Made by a program: the position numbers and the translations under genes. Positions 1 to 8,864 of a stretch of 64,000 nucleotides of DNA are shown piece after piece. The notes beneath the pieces were generated by a model, which worked only from the letters and a program-made list of their open reading frames with translations, made no database searches and was not told where the DNA came from. The DNA is taken from NCBI GenBank assembly GCA_002355935.1, contig AP017895.1:992001-1056000 (forward strand), written 5' to 3'. The DNA comes from Rothia aeria (GTDB lineage Bacteria > Actinomycetota > Actinomycetes > Actinomycetales > Micrococcaceae). Every line of letters begins with the position of its first letter. Position 1 is the first letter of the stretch.

Positions 1-546
1 CAAACATGAGCCCATCCACGGATGCGAGGATCGCGGCGATAGTAGCCACCGTCATAGAACGGAACAGCAACCAGGCCGCATACGCCACCAAGGCCACCGA
101 CAACGTACCAATCAGCGCCGCGCTAAAACGCCACCCAAACGGGTTATTATCCCCAAAATCGCCATCCCGGCGGCGATCATCCACTTACCCAGCGGAGGGT
201 GAACCACATACTCGGGGGAATCCGTCAGAAGACCTGAAGGGCTCCCCGCCACGAAGGTTCCGTTCGCCTCCTTCGTCCAGTTCAGCTCATACCCGTAATG
301 CAGGTACGAGTAGGCGTCCTTCGCGTAGTACGTCTCATCAAAAACAATCGCGTTCGGGTGTGCCAAATAAACAAAACGCAGTATGCCTGCGAGCACCACC
401 ATCAGGGCGGGTACAACCCATGCCCAGCGGGGCGCAGACACGCGGGCCACACCCAAGCGGGCGAGCATACTCAACTCATTAAAACGCTCGGACATTGATG
501 AACGGCCCGAGCCTACGGGGGAAAGAATACCGGTTTGTAACGTCAC
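1..546 (-). CDS. pmt: Dolichyl-phosphate-mannose-protein mannosyltransferase, N-terminal part (cut by window edge)
   Basis: Membrane GT39 enzyme that transfers mannose from polyprenyl-phosphate-mannose to Ser/Thr of exported proteins. A first membrane segment (about residues 43-60) is followed by the acidic FDETYYAKDAY motif and by HPPLGKW, both typical of the first extracytoplasmic loop of the PMT family. The frame breaks near 155-159; adding one T to the T run restores DNNPFGWRFSAALIG and a second hydrophobic segment running off the edge at base 1. The GTG at 546 sits six bases after a TACGAT -10-like hexamer, suggesting a leaderless start; the ATG at 495 is the alternative. It is divergent from rsmI, the usual actinobacterial arrangement. 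Confidence 0.85.
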
Positions 547-697
547 CTAAACATCGTAGAGGCTAATCCCCCAGAAAGCCATATTTCGGGCAGGTTAGGG
601 GATTATTCCGCAAGAAATTTTATTCCGCCCAGCCCCGAACCATGGCCTACACTGGGAAGGTGAGCCGCATGAAACCACACAATAAAACAACACCCCT

Positions 698-1615
698 ATG
701 CCCGAGGCTGAAACACCAGACCAAGCACCTGCTGAACACACCGGGCCGCACGCAGCAGCACATGGAACTGGCGGCGGTGTCCTCATCCTCGGCGGGACCC
801 CCATCGGCAACCTCTCAGACGCCAGCGACCGGTTACGGCAGGCACTCGCTACCGCCGACGTAATCGCCGTCGAAGACACTCGAAAGCTCCGCACCCTCGC
901 CTCCGGGCTGGGGGTGCGCACCACGGGGCGGGTTATTGTGAACCACGACCATAATGAGGAATACCGCAGCACCCAGCTCGTGCAGGCGGTCAGCGACGGG
1001 AACACGGTTCTGCTGCTCTCAGACGCCGGTATGCCAACCATCTCAGACCCCGGCTATGTTGCAGCATGCGCCGTTGCCGACGCAGGCCTGCCGGTGACCG
1101 TGATCCCCGGCCCCTCTGCGGCCTTGACCGCGCTCGCGCTCTCGGGACTGCCCACCGGGCGGTTCACTTTTGAGGGGTTCCTGGCCCGTAAAGGCTCGGA
1201 ACGTACCCGAAGGCTAAACTCCCTGGCGGCGGAAGAGCGCACCATGATTTTCTACGAATCGCCGCATCGTGTAGCCGCCACGCTCACAGATTTTGCCCGG
1301 GTTTTCGGGGGCGAACGGCGTGCCGTCGTATGCCGCGAACTCACCAAACTGCACGAAGAAACCCTGCGCGGCACCCTGAACGAACTCGCTGGCTGGGCGC
1401 GCGCAACCCAGGTGCGCGGAGAGATCGTGATTGTGGTCGCTGGCGCCGAGCCTGCCGAAACTCCACAGGCGCAAGATATCGTGGGCCTCGTCCTGGAACG
1501 GGTGGACGCAGGCGAACGCCTCAAAAACGCGTGCGCCGCTGTCGCCGCTGAAACGGGTGCCTCCAAACAAGAGCTCTACGCAGCTGCCATTGCTGCCCGA
1601 AACGTCAACCCCTAA
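698..1615 (+). CDS. rsmI: 16S rRNA (cytidine-1402-2'-O)-methyltransferase RsmI
   Basis: Methylates the 2'-O of C1402 in the 16S rRNA decoding centre using SAM. The 305-residue product has about 26 variable residues, then the tetrapyrrole-methylase-fold core starting at ILGGTPIGNLSD. LSDAGMPTISDPG (about 109-121), the VIPGPSA loop (about 137-143) and FYESPHRV (about 186-193) are all hallmarks of RsmI. The frame is intact. No good Shine-Dalgarno precedes the ATG at 698, so the exact start is uncertain. It leads into tatD 35 bases downstream and is divergent from the mannosyltransferase gene. Confidence 0.95.
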   Translation: MPEAETPDQAPAEHTGPHAAAHGTGGGVLILGGTPIGNLSDASDRLRQALATADVIAVEDTRKLRTLASGLGVRTTGRVIVNHDHNEEYRSTQLVQAVSDGNTVLLLSDAGMPTISDPGYVAACAVADAGLPVTVIPGPSAALTALALSGLPTGRFTFEGFLARKGSERTRRLNSLAAEERTMIFYESPHRVAATLTDFARVFGGERRAVVCRELTKLHEETLRGTLNELAGWARATQVRGEIVIVVAGAEPAETPQAQDIVGLVLERVDAGERLKNACAAVAAETGASKQELYAAAIAARNVNP

Positions 1616-1650
1616 AACACACTTCAACACAGCCCGCAGGAGAATACCGT

Positions 1651-2753
1651 GTGCCAGAGCCGCCCGAGCAAACCGAACTCACCCAGGAATATCTAGATTC
1701 CCTTGCCACCCTGGCACACTCTACGGTGCCGAACGAACAAGAGCTGAGGGCGAGCGCCCTTCCACACGGTTGGCAGGTTGAAGAAGGGCAGACCCCCGCA
1801 CCCTACCGCGCCGAGCTTTACCGGGACGAGACCGGGGAGGGATAGCGCAGGAACCTTCGGGCGAAGGAACCCGACGCCGTTCCACAAAGGGCGATAACGG
1901 GCGGTCCCGTAACCTTGTGTTCCCACCTGCGCCCGAGCCTCTGCCGTATGCCATCGTCGATAACCACACCCATATGGATCTGCTCGATGGCGAAGTAGAA
2001 ATTACTGCACGGGACGCCCTCGATACCGGGGAAAAACTCGGCATAGGTGCTATCGTGCAGGTCGGCTGCGATATTCCCTCCTCGCTGTATGCGGTTGCCG
2101 CCGCCCGCGCCGACCGGCGGGTTCTGGCGGCGATTGCTATTCACCCCAATACCGCTCCCGAACTGGATTCCGCCGGTACCCTTGATGAGGCGCTGGAGAC
2201 CTTGGATGCACTTGCCGCCGAGCCGCGCGTGCGAGCTATCGGCGAGACTGGGCTCGACTACTTCCGCACCGGAGAAGAGGGCATTGAAGCCCAGCAGCGT
2301 AGCTTTCGTGAGCATATTCGCCTGGCGAAGAAGCACGGGTTGGCGCTTCAGATTCACGACCGGCAGGCGCACGATGATGTGGTGAGCCTCCTTCTCGAAG
2401 AAGGAGCACCCGAACACACCGTGTTTCACTGCTACTCGGGTGGGGCTGAGCTGGCGCGTATCTGTAATGAGCAGGGCTGGTATATGAGCTTCGCCGGAAC
2501 CGTGACCTTTAAGAATTCGAAGGATATTCAGGAGTCGTTGCGTATGGCGCGTCCCGAACTGATCCTTGCCGAGACGGACGCACCTTTTTTGACCCCGCAC
2601 CCGTTTAGGGGCCGCCCGAATGCCTCGTACATGACGAACTATACGGTGCGGTTCATGGCGGCGCACCGTGAGCAGAATCTAGAGGACCTGTGCCAAATGA
2701 TCCGCGCGAACTCAGCGCGTGTGTACGGCAGCTGGGGAATTGAGGGGTTCTAG
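1651..2753 (+). CDS. tatD: TatD-family metal-dependent deoxyribonuclease (one apparent frameshift)
   Basis: TIM-barrel metal-dependent hydrolase of the TatD DNase family. Metal ligands are visible: DNHTHMD (about residue 103), GETGLDY, QIHDRQ, FHCYSGG and ETDAPFL. The GTG at 1651 follows GCAGGAGAA and opens an acidic N-terminal stretch of about 60 codons that stops at 1845. The catalytic part is in the frame one base earlier. Adding one G to the GGGG run near 1834-1837 joins them into a 367-residue protein; actinobacterial TatD proteins often carry such an N-terminal extension. If the extension were not joined, the GTG at 1917 could start a 278-residue core. It follows rsmI, and the metG and rpf genes often found beside it in relatives are absent. 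Confidence 0.9.
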
Positions 2754-2966
2754 ATAATGGTAACGATCAGTACACACGACTAAGTAGCTTTTGTGCCACC
2801 TTTACCGAAGCCTGTACGAGCTATCACATGTATATGCTACTATAGTAGACGCTGTAGCTCACCTTAAGGCTTTACCTCAAATTTTCTGGAGCACATTTTG
2901 CCTTTGTGTGATGCGGCATCCCGATAAATAGCTTTCTGTCCCGTGACGTATCAATAGCATACTAAT
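2754..2966 (+). promoter_or_regulatory. AT-rich gap with probable leaderless promoter for the 2967 gene
   Basis: No gene is seen here. The DNA becomes visibly AT-richer than tatD. A TAGCAT hexamer at 2955-2960 lies six bases before the GTG at 2967, matching the -10 spacing of actinobacterial leaderless transcripts, and no Shine-Dalgarno precedes that GTG. I found no convincing -35. This is inference from spacing only. Confidence 0.3.
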
Positions 2967-3890
2967 GTGAGAGAACTAGGGCAAAGCTGTGTCAATCATT
3001 TCTTTTTCAAAAAAATAAAACATTATATATGGCTTAATTATGTCAAAGATGGCGCAGGGGTAGATAAGATACGCAGTTGGTATTCGCAGAAAAGCCCATA
3101 CTCTTATGATATTGAAAAATATACTCACCGTATTAAAAATACTGCAATGCCTAACTCTAGTACATTTATGGTTAATCATCTATTCTATGATTCTCAACTT
3201 CCGGAAGACAATCTTCAAAACGCCCCTAATCAGATATTTATTGTCTGGTTGGGGGATAACCAGATAACTCCGGCTCGTCAGAAATCTATCGACCTTATTC
3301 GTTCCGTTAATTCTGAAAGTAAAGTTATTCTGATAACCTCGGATAATCTTGCGGATTATGTGCTTCCCGAACATCCTTTACACCCTTCCTACGAAAAACT
3401 AAGTTATATTCAACGCTCTGACTACCTGCGTGCCTATCTGATGCACCATCACGGTGGTGTGTATATGGATATAAAACCCATGGATAAGCCCTGGTTGCCT
3501 CTTCTTGAGGAACTTAATGCTACCCCAGATATGTGGGTTATTGCGCCGCACGAAATAGGGTCTTGGAATTCGTCATCAGCAAGCGGGGTATTGGGGAAAG
3601 ATCAACGTAACTATTATAAATCGGTCGTGAATATGTCTGCTTTTGGGTGTAAACCGTATAGTAGGTTTACCGATGAATGGATTGCTGAAGTAAACCGCAG
3701 GATGGACTATTTTTCATCCTTGTTGGAGAGTTACGGAGATCCTCAAGCTTTTGGGTATATGCCGGAGTACCCTATTCCATGGCTTGAGTTGGCGGGAAGG
3801 ATCACAAGCCCCTTAAGCCTTAAATATATTGACCGTATAAAAATTGTTAAAGATATGCAATTTGGGACATACCCTGGTGGGTATCGGTAA
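2967..3890 (+). CDS. GT32-like glycosyltransferase with DXD motif (capsular polysaccharide synthesis type)
   Basis: Predicted sugar-nucleotide-dependent glycosyltransferase resembling OCH1/GT32 DXD-sugar-binding proteins. The segment RSDYLRAYLMHHHGGVYMD followed by IKP (about residues 150-170) is the family signature; the aspartates bind the metal and nucleotide sugar. NQIFIVWLGDNQITPARQKSI (about 88-108) matches the N-terminal strand of the same fold. 307 residues, frame intact. The sequence is rich in AT codons (Lys, Asn, Ile, Tyr) unlike tatD and ksgA on either side, suggesting horizontal acquisition. It probably forms a unit with the GT25 gene 31 bases downstream. The acceptor is unknown. 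Confidence 0.75.
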   Translation: MRELGQSCVNHFFFKKIKHYIWLNYVKDGAGVDKIRSWYSQKSPYSYDIEKYTHRIKNTAMPNSSTFMVNHLFYDSQLPEDNLQNAPNQIFIVWLGDNQITPARQKSIDLIRSVNSESKVILITSDNLADYVLPEHPLHPSYEKLSYIQRSDYLRAYLMHHHGGVYMDIKPMDKPWLPLLEELNATPDMWVIAPHEIGSWNSSSASGVLGKDQRNYYKSVVNMSAFGCKPYSRFTDEWIAEVNRRMDYFSSLLESYGDPQAFGYMPEYPIPWLELAGRITSPLSLKYIDRIKIVKDMQFGTYPGGYR

Positions 3891-3921
3891 ATCATTGCCG
3901 TTTCAAGTATAAAGAGGAAAA

Positions 3922-4745
3922 ATGAAAAAATATGTTGTTGCTCTTAAAGGCGAAAATCGTCTTGAGCAGTTCTTCAATGCCCCGGGGAGTGCAGGTTTCT
4001 ATATATTTTGGGGAGTAGATGGGCGTGCTTTGCCTACTCCTGGTCAAAGCCCTGAATTTGATGCTGCCTATTTTGAGAAAAGAAAAGGCCGTCTGGCCCG
4101 TCCTGGAGAAGTAGGATGCGCCTTGAGCCATACATACGTGTGGCGTGATTTTCTAGAAAGCGGGGAAGAATGGGCACTTGTTGCTGAAGATGATGCGTTG
4201 ATCCACCCCTCCATTGATGAAATTGTCTCTCGGGTTATTGAAAAATCCCGCAGCATTGGTGTGGTGAATTTTGCGGATGGTTGGTCCACCCAGATGGGTC
4301 GTATGAACCCCCGCACCCCTTACCCCGGTTGTCGCTGTTGTCTCCGTTTATTTGGGGCCGTCACCGTTTAGGATACTGCGCTAATGACTGGACCGCCTGC
4401 ACAGGACTGTATCTGATCTCTCGGTCGGCGGCACAGAAAATTATTGAGCAGATTGATGCGCGCGGCTCACAGTACTGGCTAGCAGATGATTGGCCTCTTT
4501 TCGCCGCTGATTTTGGGGTGGATATTAAGGTGATGCAACCAGGGCTGTGCGACTGGACAGGAAATAGTCTTATTGAGGAAGATGGGACACACTTTGTGTA
4601 CCGTAAAGCAAATCAGGCAAAAGGCCAGCCGCTCCTTAATAAGCTGCGGATTTACGCTGCCCCCAAAGCTCGTTTAAAGAATGCCCAAAACATCGTCACA
4701 TCGACTCTCTGGCAGGTACGGAAGAAGCGCAGAGTTCTCAAGTAA
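3922..4745 (+). CDS. GT25-family (LPS-type) glycosyltransferase, one apparent frameshift
   Basis: Glycosyltransferase of family 25, which usually adds galactose or a related sugar to surface glycans. The N-terminal part has the expected MKKYVVALK start, a GEVGCALSHTYVWRDFL helix and the acidic VAEDDALIHPSI metal-binding motif (about 86-98). The C-terminal part has TGLYLISRSAAQKIIEQ and WLADDWPLF, also typical of GT25. The reading frame shifts near 4325-4328; adding one C to the CCCC run gives a continuous 274-residue product. AGAGGAAA lies six bases before the ATG. It shares the AT-rich composition of the preceding gene and sits between tatD and ksgA, so it looks like imported cargo. Confidence 0.75.
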
Positions 4746-4770
4746 CTACCCGCACCAGTGAGCGGCGTCC

Positions 4771-4808
4771 TTCGACCTAATCCTGCAACCTTCCGTAGAA
4801 TAGGTAGG
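4771..4808 (+). promoter_or_regulatory. Promoter giving a leaderless ksgA transcript
   Basis: A TAGAAT -10 hexamer at 4796-4801 lies exactly seven bases before the GTG at 4809, and a TTCGAC -35-like element is at 4771-4776. There is no Shine-Dalgarno. This fits the leaderless initiation common in actinobacteria and decides the ksgA start. It would let ksgA be transcribed independently of the inserted GT genes upstream. Confidence 0.5.
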
Positions 4809-5696
4809 GTGAGAGAAAATCTGAACGATAAACCCCTGCTGGGCCCCCAAGAAATCCGTGACCTTGCCGCGCAGCTGGGCATTCGCCCCACGAAAACCCT
4901 GGGGCAGAACTTCGTGATTGACCCAAACACTATTCGACGCATTGTTGCCGCAGCGGATATTACTGATGATGAGACTGTGCTTGAAGTCGGTCCCGGGCTT
5001 GGCTCTCTCACCCTGGGGTTGGCAGATGCCGCGCGGCAGGTTGTTGCGGTTGAAATCGACCCGCCGTTGGCCCGGCAGCTACCGCATACTATCGCAAAAT
5101 TCCGCCCTGACAAGGCACAAAATGTTCATGTGGTGCTCATGGACGCCCTCAAGGTGACTGAGCTTCCCCACATGCCGGATGCGCTGGTCGCCAACCTGCC
5201 CTATAACGTGGCGGTTCCGGTGCTTCTGCACCTTTTCGCGCAGTTCCCGAGCATCCGCCACGCCCTCGTGATGGTGCAGGACGAGGTCGCTGATCGTCTG
5301 GCGGCAAAACCCGGATCTAAGAATTACGGGGTTCCTTCGGTGAAGGCAAGCTGGTACGCTGAGGTCTTTAAAGCGGGGGTTATCGGTAAAAACGTATTCT
5401 GGCCCGCCCCGAAGATTAACTCCGGGCTTGTGGGATTCAGGATGCGCCCGCAGCCGCTCGCCGATATTGACCGCGACGAAGTCTTTACCGTGATTGACGC
5501 GGCTTTCGCCCAACGGCGGAAAACTCTGCGGGCCGCGCTTGCCTCATGGGCTGGTTCCGGCGCTCGTGCCGAAGCAATCCTGACCGAGGCGGGTATTACC
5601 CCCACTGAGCGTGGTGAAAAGTTAGATATTCACGGGTATATTCGGATCGCCCAGGCGGCGCATCGGGTGCCAGCTCTAGCGGCCGATGAAAACTAA
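4809..5696 (+). CDS. rsmA: 16S rRNA adenine(1518/1519)-N6-dimethyltransferase RsmA/KsgA
   Basis: Dimethylates A1518 and A1519 in helix 45 of 16S rRNA during 30S maturation. TLGQNFVID is the family's N-terminal signature, [12 protein letters not shown] is the SAM-binding loop, AVEIDPPLA is motif II, and NLPYNVAVP is the catalytic NLPY motif [11 protein letters not shown] lies in the C-terminal helical domain. About 295 residues, frame intact. The GTG at 4809 is preferred over the GTG at 4758 because of the -10 element seven bases upstream. It is followed by ispE after 27 bases, the conserved actinobacterial order. Confidence 0.95.
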   Translation: MRENLNDKPLLGPQEIRDLAAQLGIRPTKTLGQNFVIDPNTIRRIVAAADITDDETVLEVGPGLGSLTLGLADAARQVVAVEIDPPLARQLPHTIAKFRPDKAQNVHVVLMDALKVTELPHMPDALVANLPYNVAVPVLLHLFAQFPSIRHALVMVQDEVADRLAAKPGSKNYGVPSVKASWYAEVFKAGVIGKNVFWPAPKINSGLVGFRMRPQPLADIDRDEVFTVIDAAFAQRRKTLRAALASWAGSGARAEAILTEAGITPTERGEKLDIHGYIRIAQAAHRVPALAADEN

Positions 5697-5723
5697 GATT
5701 AAGAAACCGGGGACGGAAAAAGA

Positions 5724-6726
5724 ATGCATGTTCTAGAAACTCAGGCAAAAGCGCCCGGAAAAGTAAATCTCTACCTCGCCGTGGGTAAACCCCGCGAGGA
5801 CGGTTACCATCCGCTGGCCACACTCTTTTCTTCGGTCAATATCTACGAAACCGTCACCGCCCGCGACGCTCAGGAGCAGGGAATTACCCTGAGCCTGAAT
5901 ATTGTGCCCGACTCCCTGGTCGATCAGCAGCACCGCGCCGGAGAATTTGACCCCGCCGAGGTGCCGTTGAACGAGAAGAATCTGGCGTATCGTGCAGCCG
6001 TCGCTATGGTGCAGGCACACAGGCTCACCGTGAACGATCTCAACCTGCACCTGCATATCGATAAGGCCGTTCCCGTGGCCGGGGGCATGGCGGGCGGCTC
6101 GGCAGATGCCGCCGCCGCGCTTCTTGCGGTCGACCAGTATCTTTACGAGAAACGGCTGACCGAACGCACCCTCGGACTTGAAGAGCTGCTTGCCTTAGCT
6201 GCGCCGTTGGGGCCGATGTTCCCTTCGTAGTGCGTGCCGCGTTCCCGCTGGGCGGGTTAGCCGTGGGGAGGGCACCGGAACCGAGCTGAGCATCGTAGAG
6301 CTGCCTGAAGATATGATTCCGCTCGACATTGTGCTGGTCGCTGCCTCAGAGGGGCTCTCGACCCCGCAGGTATTTAGTGAGCTTGATGAGGGACGCGCCG
6401 CCGGGCGTTACCCCGAAGCCGGTGAGCTGCAGGTTCCCTCCGGGCTGTTGCACGCGCTGACCCAAACAGAAACTCCCATTGCACGTATCCACGAAATTGG
6501 CAGGCAGCTTCGCAACGATTTGCAAGGGCCAGCCGTGACTCTAGCACCCAGTCTTGAAACTATTTTGACCATGGATAATGAGAGCATAGTTGAGGCGTTT
6601 GTCTCTGGCTCAGGGCCTACCGTGGCTATTCTCGTTGAGGACGCACCCGCAGCCGATGAGCTCGCCGCAGCACTTCGCCGCCGCGGCCGCCATGCTGTTG
6701 CCACCCAAACTCCGGCAATGCTCTAA
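5724..6726 (+). CDS. ispE: 4-diphosphocytidyl-2-C-methyl-D-erythritol kinase IspE (two apparent frameshifts)
   Basis: GHMP kinase that phosphorylates CDP-ME in the MEP isoprenoid pathway. KAPGKVNLYLAV (about 9-20), the glycine-rich ATP loop VPVAGGMAGGSADAAAAL (about 116-133) and SGSGPTVAILVE near the C-terminus are diagnostic. Two breaks occur: adding one G at the GGGG run near 6208-6211 restores GADVPFVVRAAFPLGG, and adding one base near 6269-6274 restores GTELSIVELPEDM. The repaired product is 334 residues. IspE is essential where the MEP pathway is used, so two real frameshifts are implausible. A diverged copy of its 3' third lies at 10109-10623. Confidence 0.92.
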
Positions 6727-6760
6727 TGTTCACTTTCGTGGCATAAACTCCGGGTTGCGA

Positions 6761-6820
6761 AAAGAGCCTTTATATGAATAAAGCGTAATTTTCGCTACTT
6801 TATTCAGATAAAGGCTCTTT
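6761..6820. terminator. Bidirectional hairpin terminator after ispE
   Basis: Long inverted repeat with arms at 6761-6783 and 6798-6820, starting with AAAGAGCCTT and ending with AAGGCTCTTT, with flanking A and T runs. It lies between the convergent ispE and GT2 genes and should terminate both. The 14-mer AAAGAGCCTTTATA in its left arm recurs at 12014-12027, at the far end of the inserted glycan genes. Confidence 0.8.
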
Positions 6821-6827
6821 AACACCC

Positions 6828-7796
6828 CTACAGGGCTGAGGCAACAGTGGATACAGGCGCAGTATCCAGTCGCAGCGGTTTCGGAATACGTTTGAGAACG
6901 CGGTACTGAAGAATACCTTCCAACGCTCCAAGGTTGCCGCCCGCCAGATACGCCGCTCGAAAACGAGTCGCAGGGTTTATGAGTTTAGGAACCTGCCGCA
7001 GAATCTCCAGGATAGATGCTTTCGTGCTGGGGCCGCGCATCCCATACTGTCGATAGTGCACCCACAACAGCACCTTGTATTTTTGGTAGGCGCGCTGCTG
7101 GTGAAAAATGCGTTTGGGTTTATCCCGCAGAATATAATGCAACAGCGGTCCGTGTGTGAACGCCGCTGGTATGCCCGCAAGCTGCACGCGCCAGGCAAAA
7201 TCGGTCTCTTCAGAACTCTTATACGAAGAATCCATGCCCCCGGCATCAAGATATACGCGACGAGGAATTGAAAAATTCCCCCAGCAACCGTCGGCAAAAA
7301 GCCGGCATAGGGGGTGAGCTCATCGTCGTAGAAAATCCTGGTGCGTGTGTTCAGAACCTTCTGGTCATCGCCGGGTTCAAGACCGTAGGCCCTCAGGACT
7401 TCACGAGTATTGGCCCGATCATGAAGCAGAGACCCGCTTGCTATGACAGGGGAATATAGGTTTGTACGTACAGATGCGAAGCCACCCAGTCGGGTTCTAC
7501 GAGATCATCGCCATCGCAGAAGATAAGAACATCGCCCATGGCCTGTACCGCCCCATATTGCGGGCGTGACTGGCTCCGGCGCGCTGGGATGCATCTACCA
7601 CCCGCAGGGGATAGGAAGCATTGTAGCTTTCGACCACGGCGCGAGTGTCATCGGTACTGCCGTTATCGCACACGAGTACCTCAAAACTGGGGTTACCTGT
7701 TTGAACGGCGAGGGCATCAAGCTGCTGCATAATATAGCTGGCACCGTTATACACAGGGATAATAACGGATGCCGCGACGGACTTGGGATGAGTCAC
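6828..7796 (-). CDS. GT2-family glycosyltransferase (three apparent frameshifts)
   Basis: GT-A fold inverting glycosyltransferase. SVIIPVYNGASYI (about 10-22), VLVCDNGSTDDTRAVV and GDVLIFCDGDDLVEPDW carry the nucleotide-binding and DxD-type motifs, and SSEETDFAWRVQLAG is the conserved ED acceptor-side motif. The frame breaks near 7552 (G run), 7450 (C run) and 7277 (G run); one extra base at each gives a continuous 323-residue protein. The start ATG overlaps the stop of the upstream acetyltransferase by four bases (ATGA), so the two are translationally coupled. A decayed copy of its middle portion lies at 8395-8560. Confidence 0.8.
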
Positions 7797-8323
7797 GACC
7801 GTTCTCCTTCCACCTGTTCGGTCACTGGGTATGAATTTCCTTCGGCGTTAAGATCACGAATGCGCCGCGCCGGAACGCCCGCATACACGCCATGAGGCGC
7901 ACAATCGTGCACCACCACAGCACCGGCGGCAATCACGTATCCTTTGCCGATCGTAACCCCGGCGGTAATGACAGCGTTTTGCCCCACCCACGTACCGTTT
8001 TTGATGTGTACAGGACGAGTAATATTTGCGCCCGCGCGCTGAGCAGCGGAACCAATCTCATGGGTGTCGGCAAAAATGGTGACGCGCGGACCCAGAAAAA
8101 CATTATCTCCCAGAGTCGTATGCGCACCCACCAAAGTTTCTTTATTGACAAAACAATTCGTGCCCATCATGACCTTAGGCATAATGGTGGAACTAGGATC
8201 GCAATATGTTCCGGCACCAAAAATAATGCCATTCTTGGTGAGTTCACGCCGTTTTTGAGCATTCGTGCGTTCTCGCTGCATAAGATGCAGGCGGTATTTC
8301 AAATCTTTGAGTTTCTGAATCAT
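7793..8323 (-). CDS. Hexapeptide-repeat (left-handed beta-helix) O-acetyltransferase
   Basis: 176-residue acyltransferase of the CysE/LacA/WbbJ fold. A short basic N-terminal helix (MIQKLKDLKYRLHLMQRER) precedes hexapeptide turns from about residue 37 to 150, including GAHTTLGDNVFLGPRVTIF, VGQNAVITAGVTIGKGYVI and AAGAVVVHDCAPHGVYAGV. The last is the usual end of the helix with the GxPA-type motif (GVPARRI). The family uses acetyl-CoA to acetylate sugars. The frame is intact, and it is coupled by a four-base overlap to the GT2 gene, so it probably modifies the same glycan. Confidence 0.8.
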   Translation of the reverse strand: MIQKLKDLKYRLHLMQRERTNAQKRRELTKNGIIFGAGTYCDPSSTIMPKVMMGTNCFVNKETLVGAHTTLGDNVFLGPRVTIFADTHEIGSAAQRAGANITRPVHIKNGTWVGQNAVITAGVTIGKGYVIAAGAVVVHDCAPHGVYAGVPARRIRDLNAEGNSYPVTEQVEGERS

Positions 8324-8394
8324 GAGAATTCGTGTGAGTGAGTGTGACTAACGCGGCTCTACCACCGTGGCAAGCCGGTCTGAAGCTATTGTAG

Positions 8395-8560
8395 CCTACT
8401 TGGCTCTGGTGCGCTGGGATGTATCTACCACCTGCAGGGGCTGGGGGCGTGTAGCTTCCGGACATGGCACCGGCGTCAACTGTACAGTTGCTATCAATAG
8501 TGGCGTCTGCAATCTATAGAAACGCTCTGACTCAACCAAGCGCTCTTTCTACTGGCGATA
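8395..8560 (-). pseudogene. Decayed fragment of the adjacent GT2 gene
   Basis: Read on the minus strand, this stretch aligns by eye with the GT2 coding region around 7569-7700. Both share the CGCTGGGATG core, the CTACCACC block and the GATAGC/GATAAC...GAAGCTAC spacing, with many substitutions and no open frame. It is a relic of a second, older GT2 copy or of a partial duplication. The rest of the gap, 8561-8864, shows no convincing gene; on the minus strand near 8630-8680 there are weak hexapeptide-like remnants (HVGDQAHIGPQITL) that could be a decayed acetyltransferase. Confidence 0.5.
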
Positions 8561-8864
8561 GGTGTCTCCACATTGGCTCTAGCGCATTGATAAGGAGACC
8601 TATTCCGTGGGTCGCAGCGCCTGAGAGTTATCTGTGGGCCTATATGGGCTTGGTCGCCCACGTGGACGGCATAGTGAACGAAAACATCATGACTCAGCCA
8701 GTAGTCTGAAGAGAAGAAAGAGACTAGGGAAGAGCGTCATGTAGATAGCTGTTGGTATACTAGATGCTCTAGACTCGCTCAAAATTATTCTGTGTGCTCT
8801 ATAAGTTTTAGAGGTTTCTTCCTCAGGATTCCCTGCTCAAGTGTTGCACGTTGTTGGAGAATTT

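Noticed and set aside
1818-2666. 282-codon minus-strand frame
   Set aside because: Shadow of tatD, whose catalytic motifs are clear on the plus strand; the minus product has no recognisable family.
5724-6726. ispE as a genuine pseudogene or programmed frameshift
   Set aside because: Two losses at G runs, an essential function, and the same pattern in many other genes fit sequencing error better; no slippery site plus structure was seen.
8464-8709. 81-codon plus-strand frame
   Set aside because: Lies over the GT2 relic with no ribosome site, family or conservation cue.
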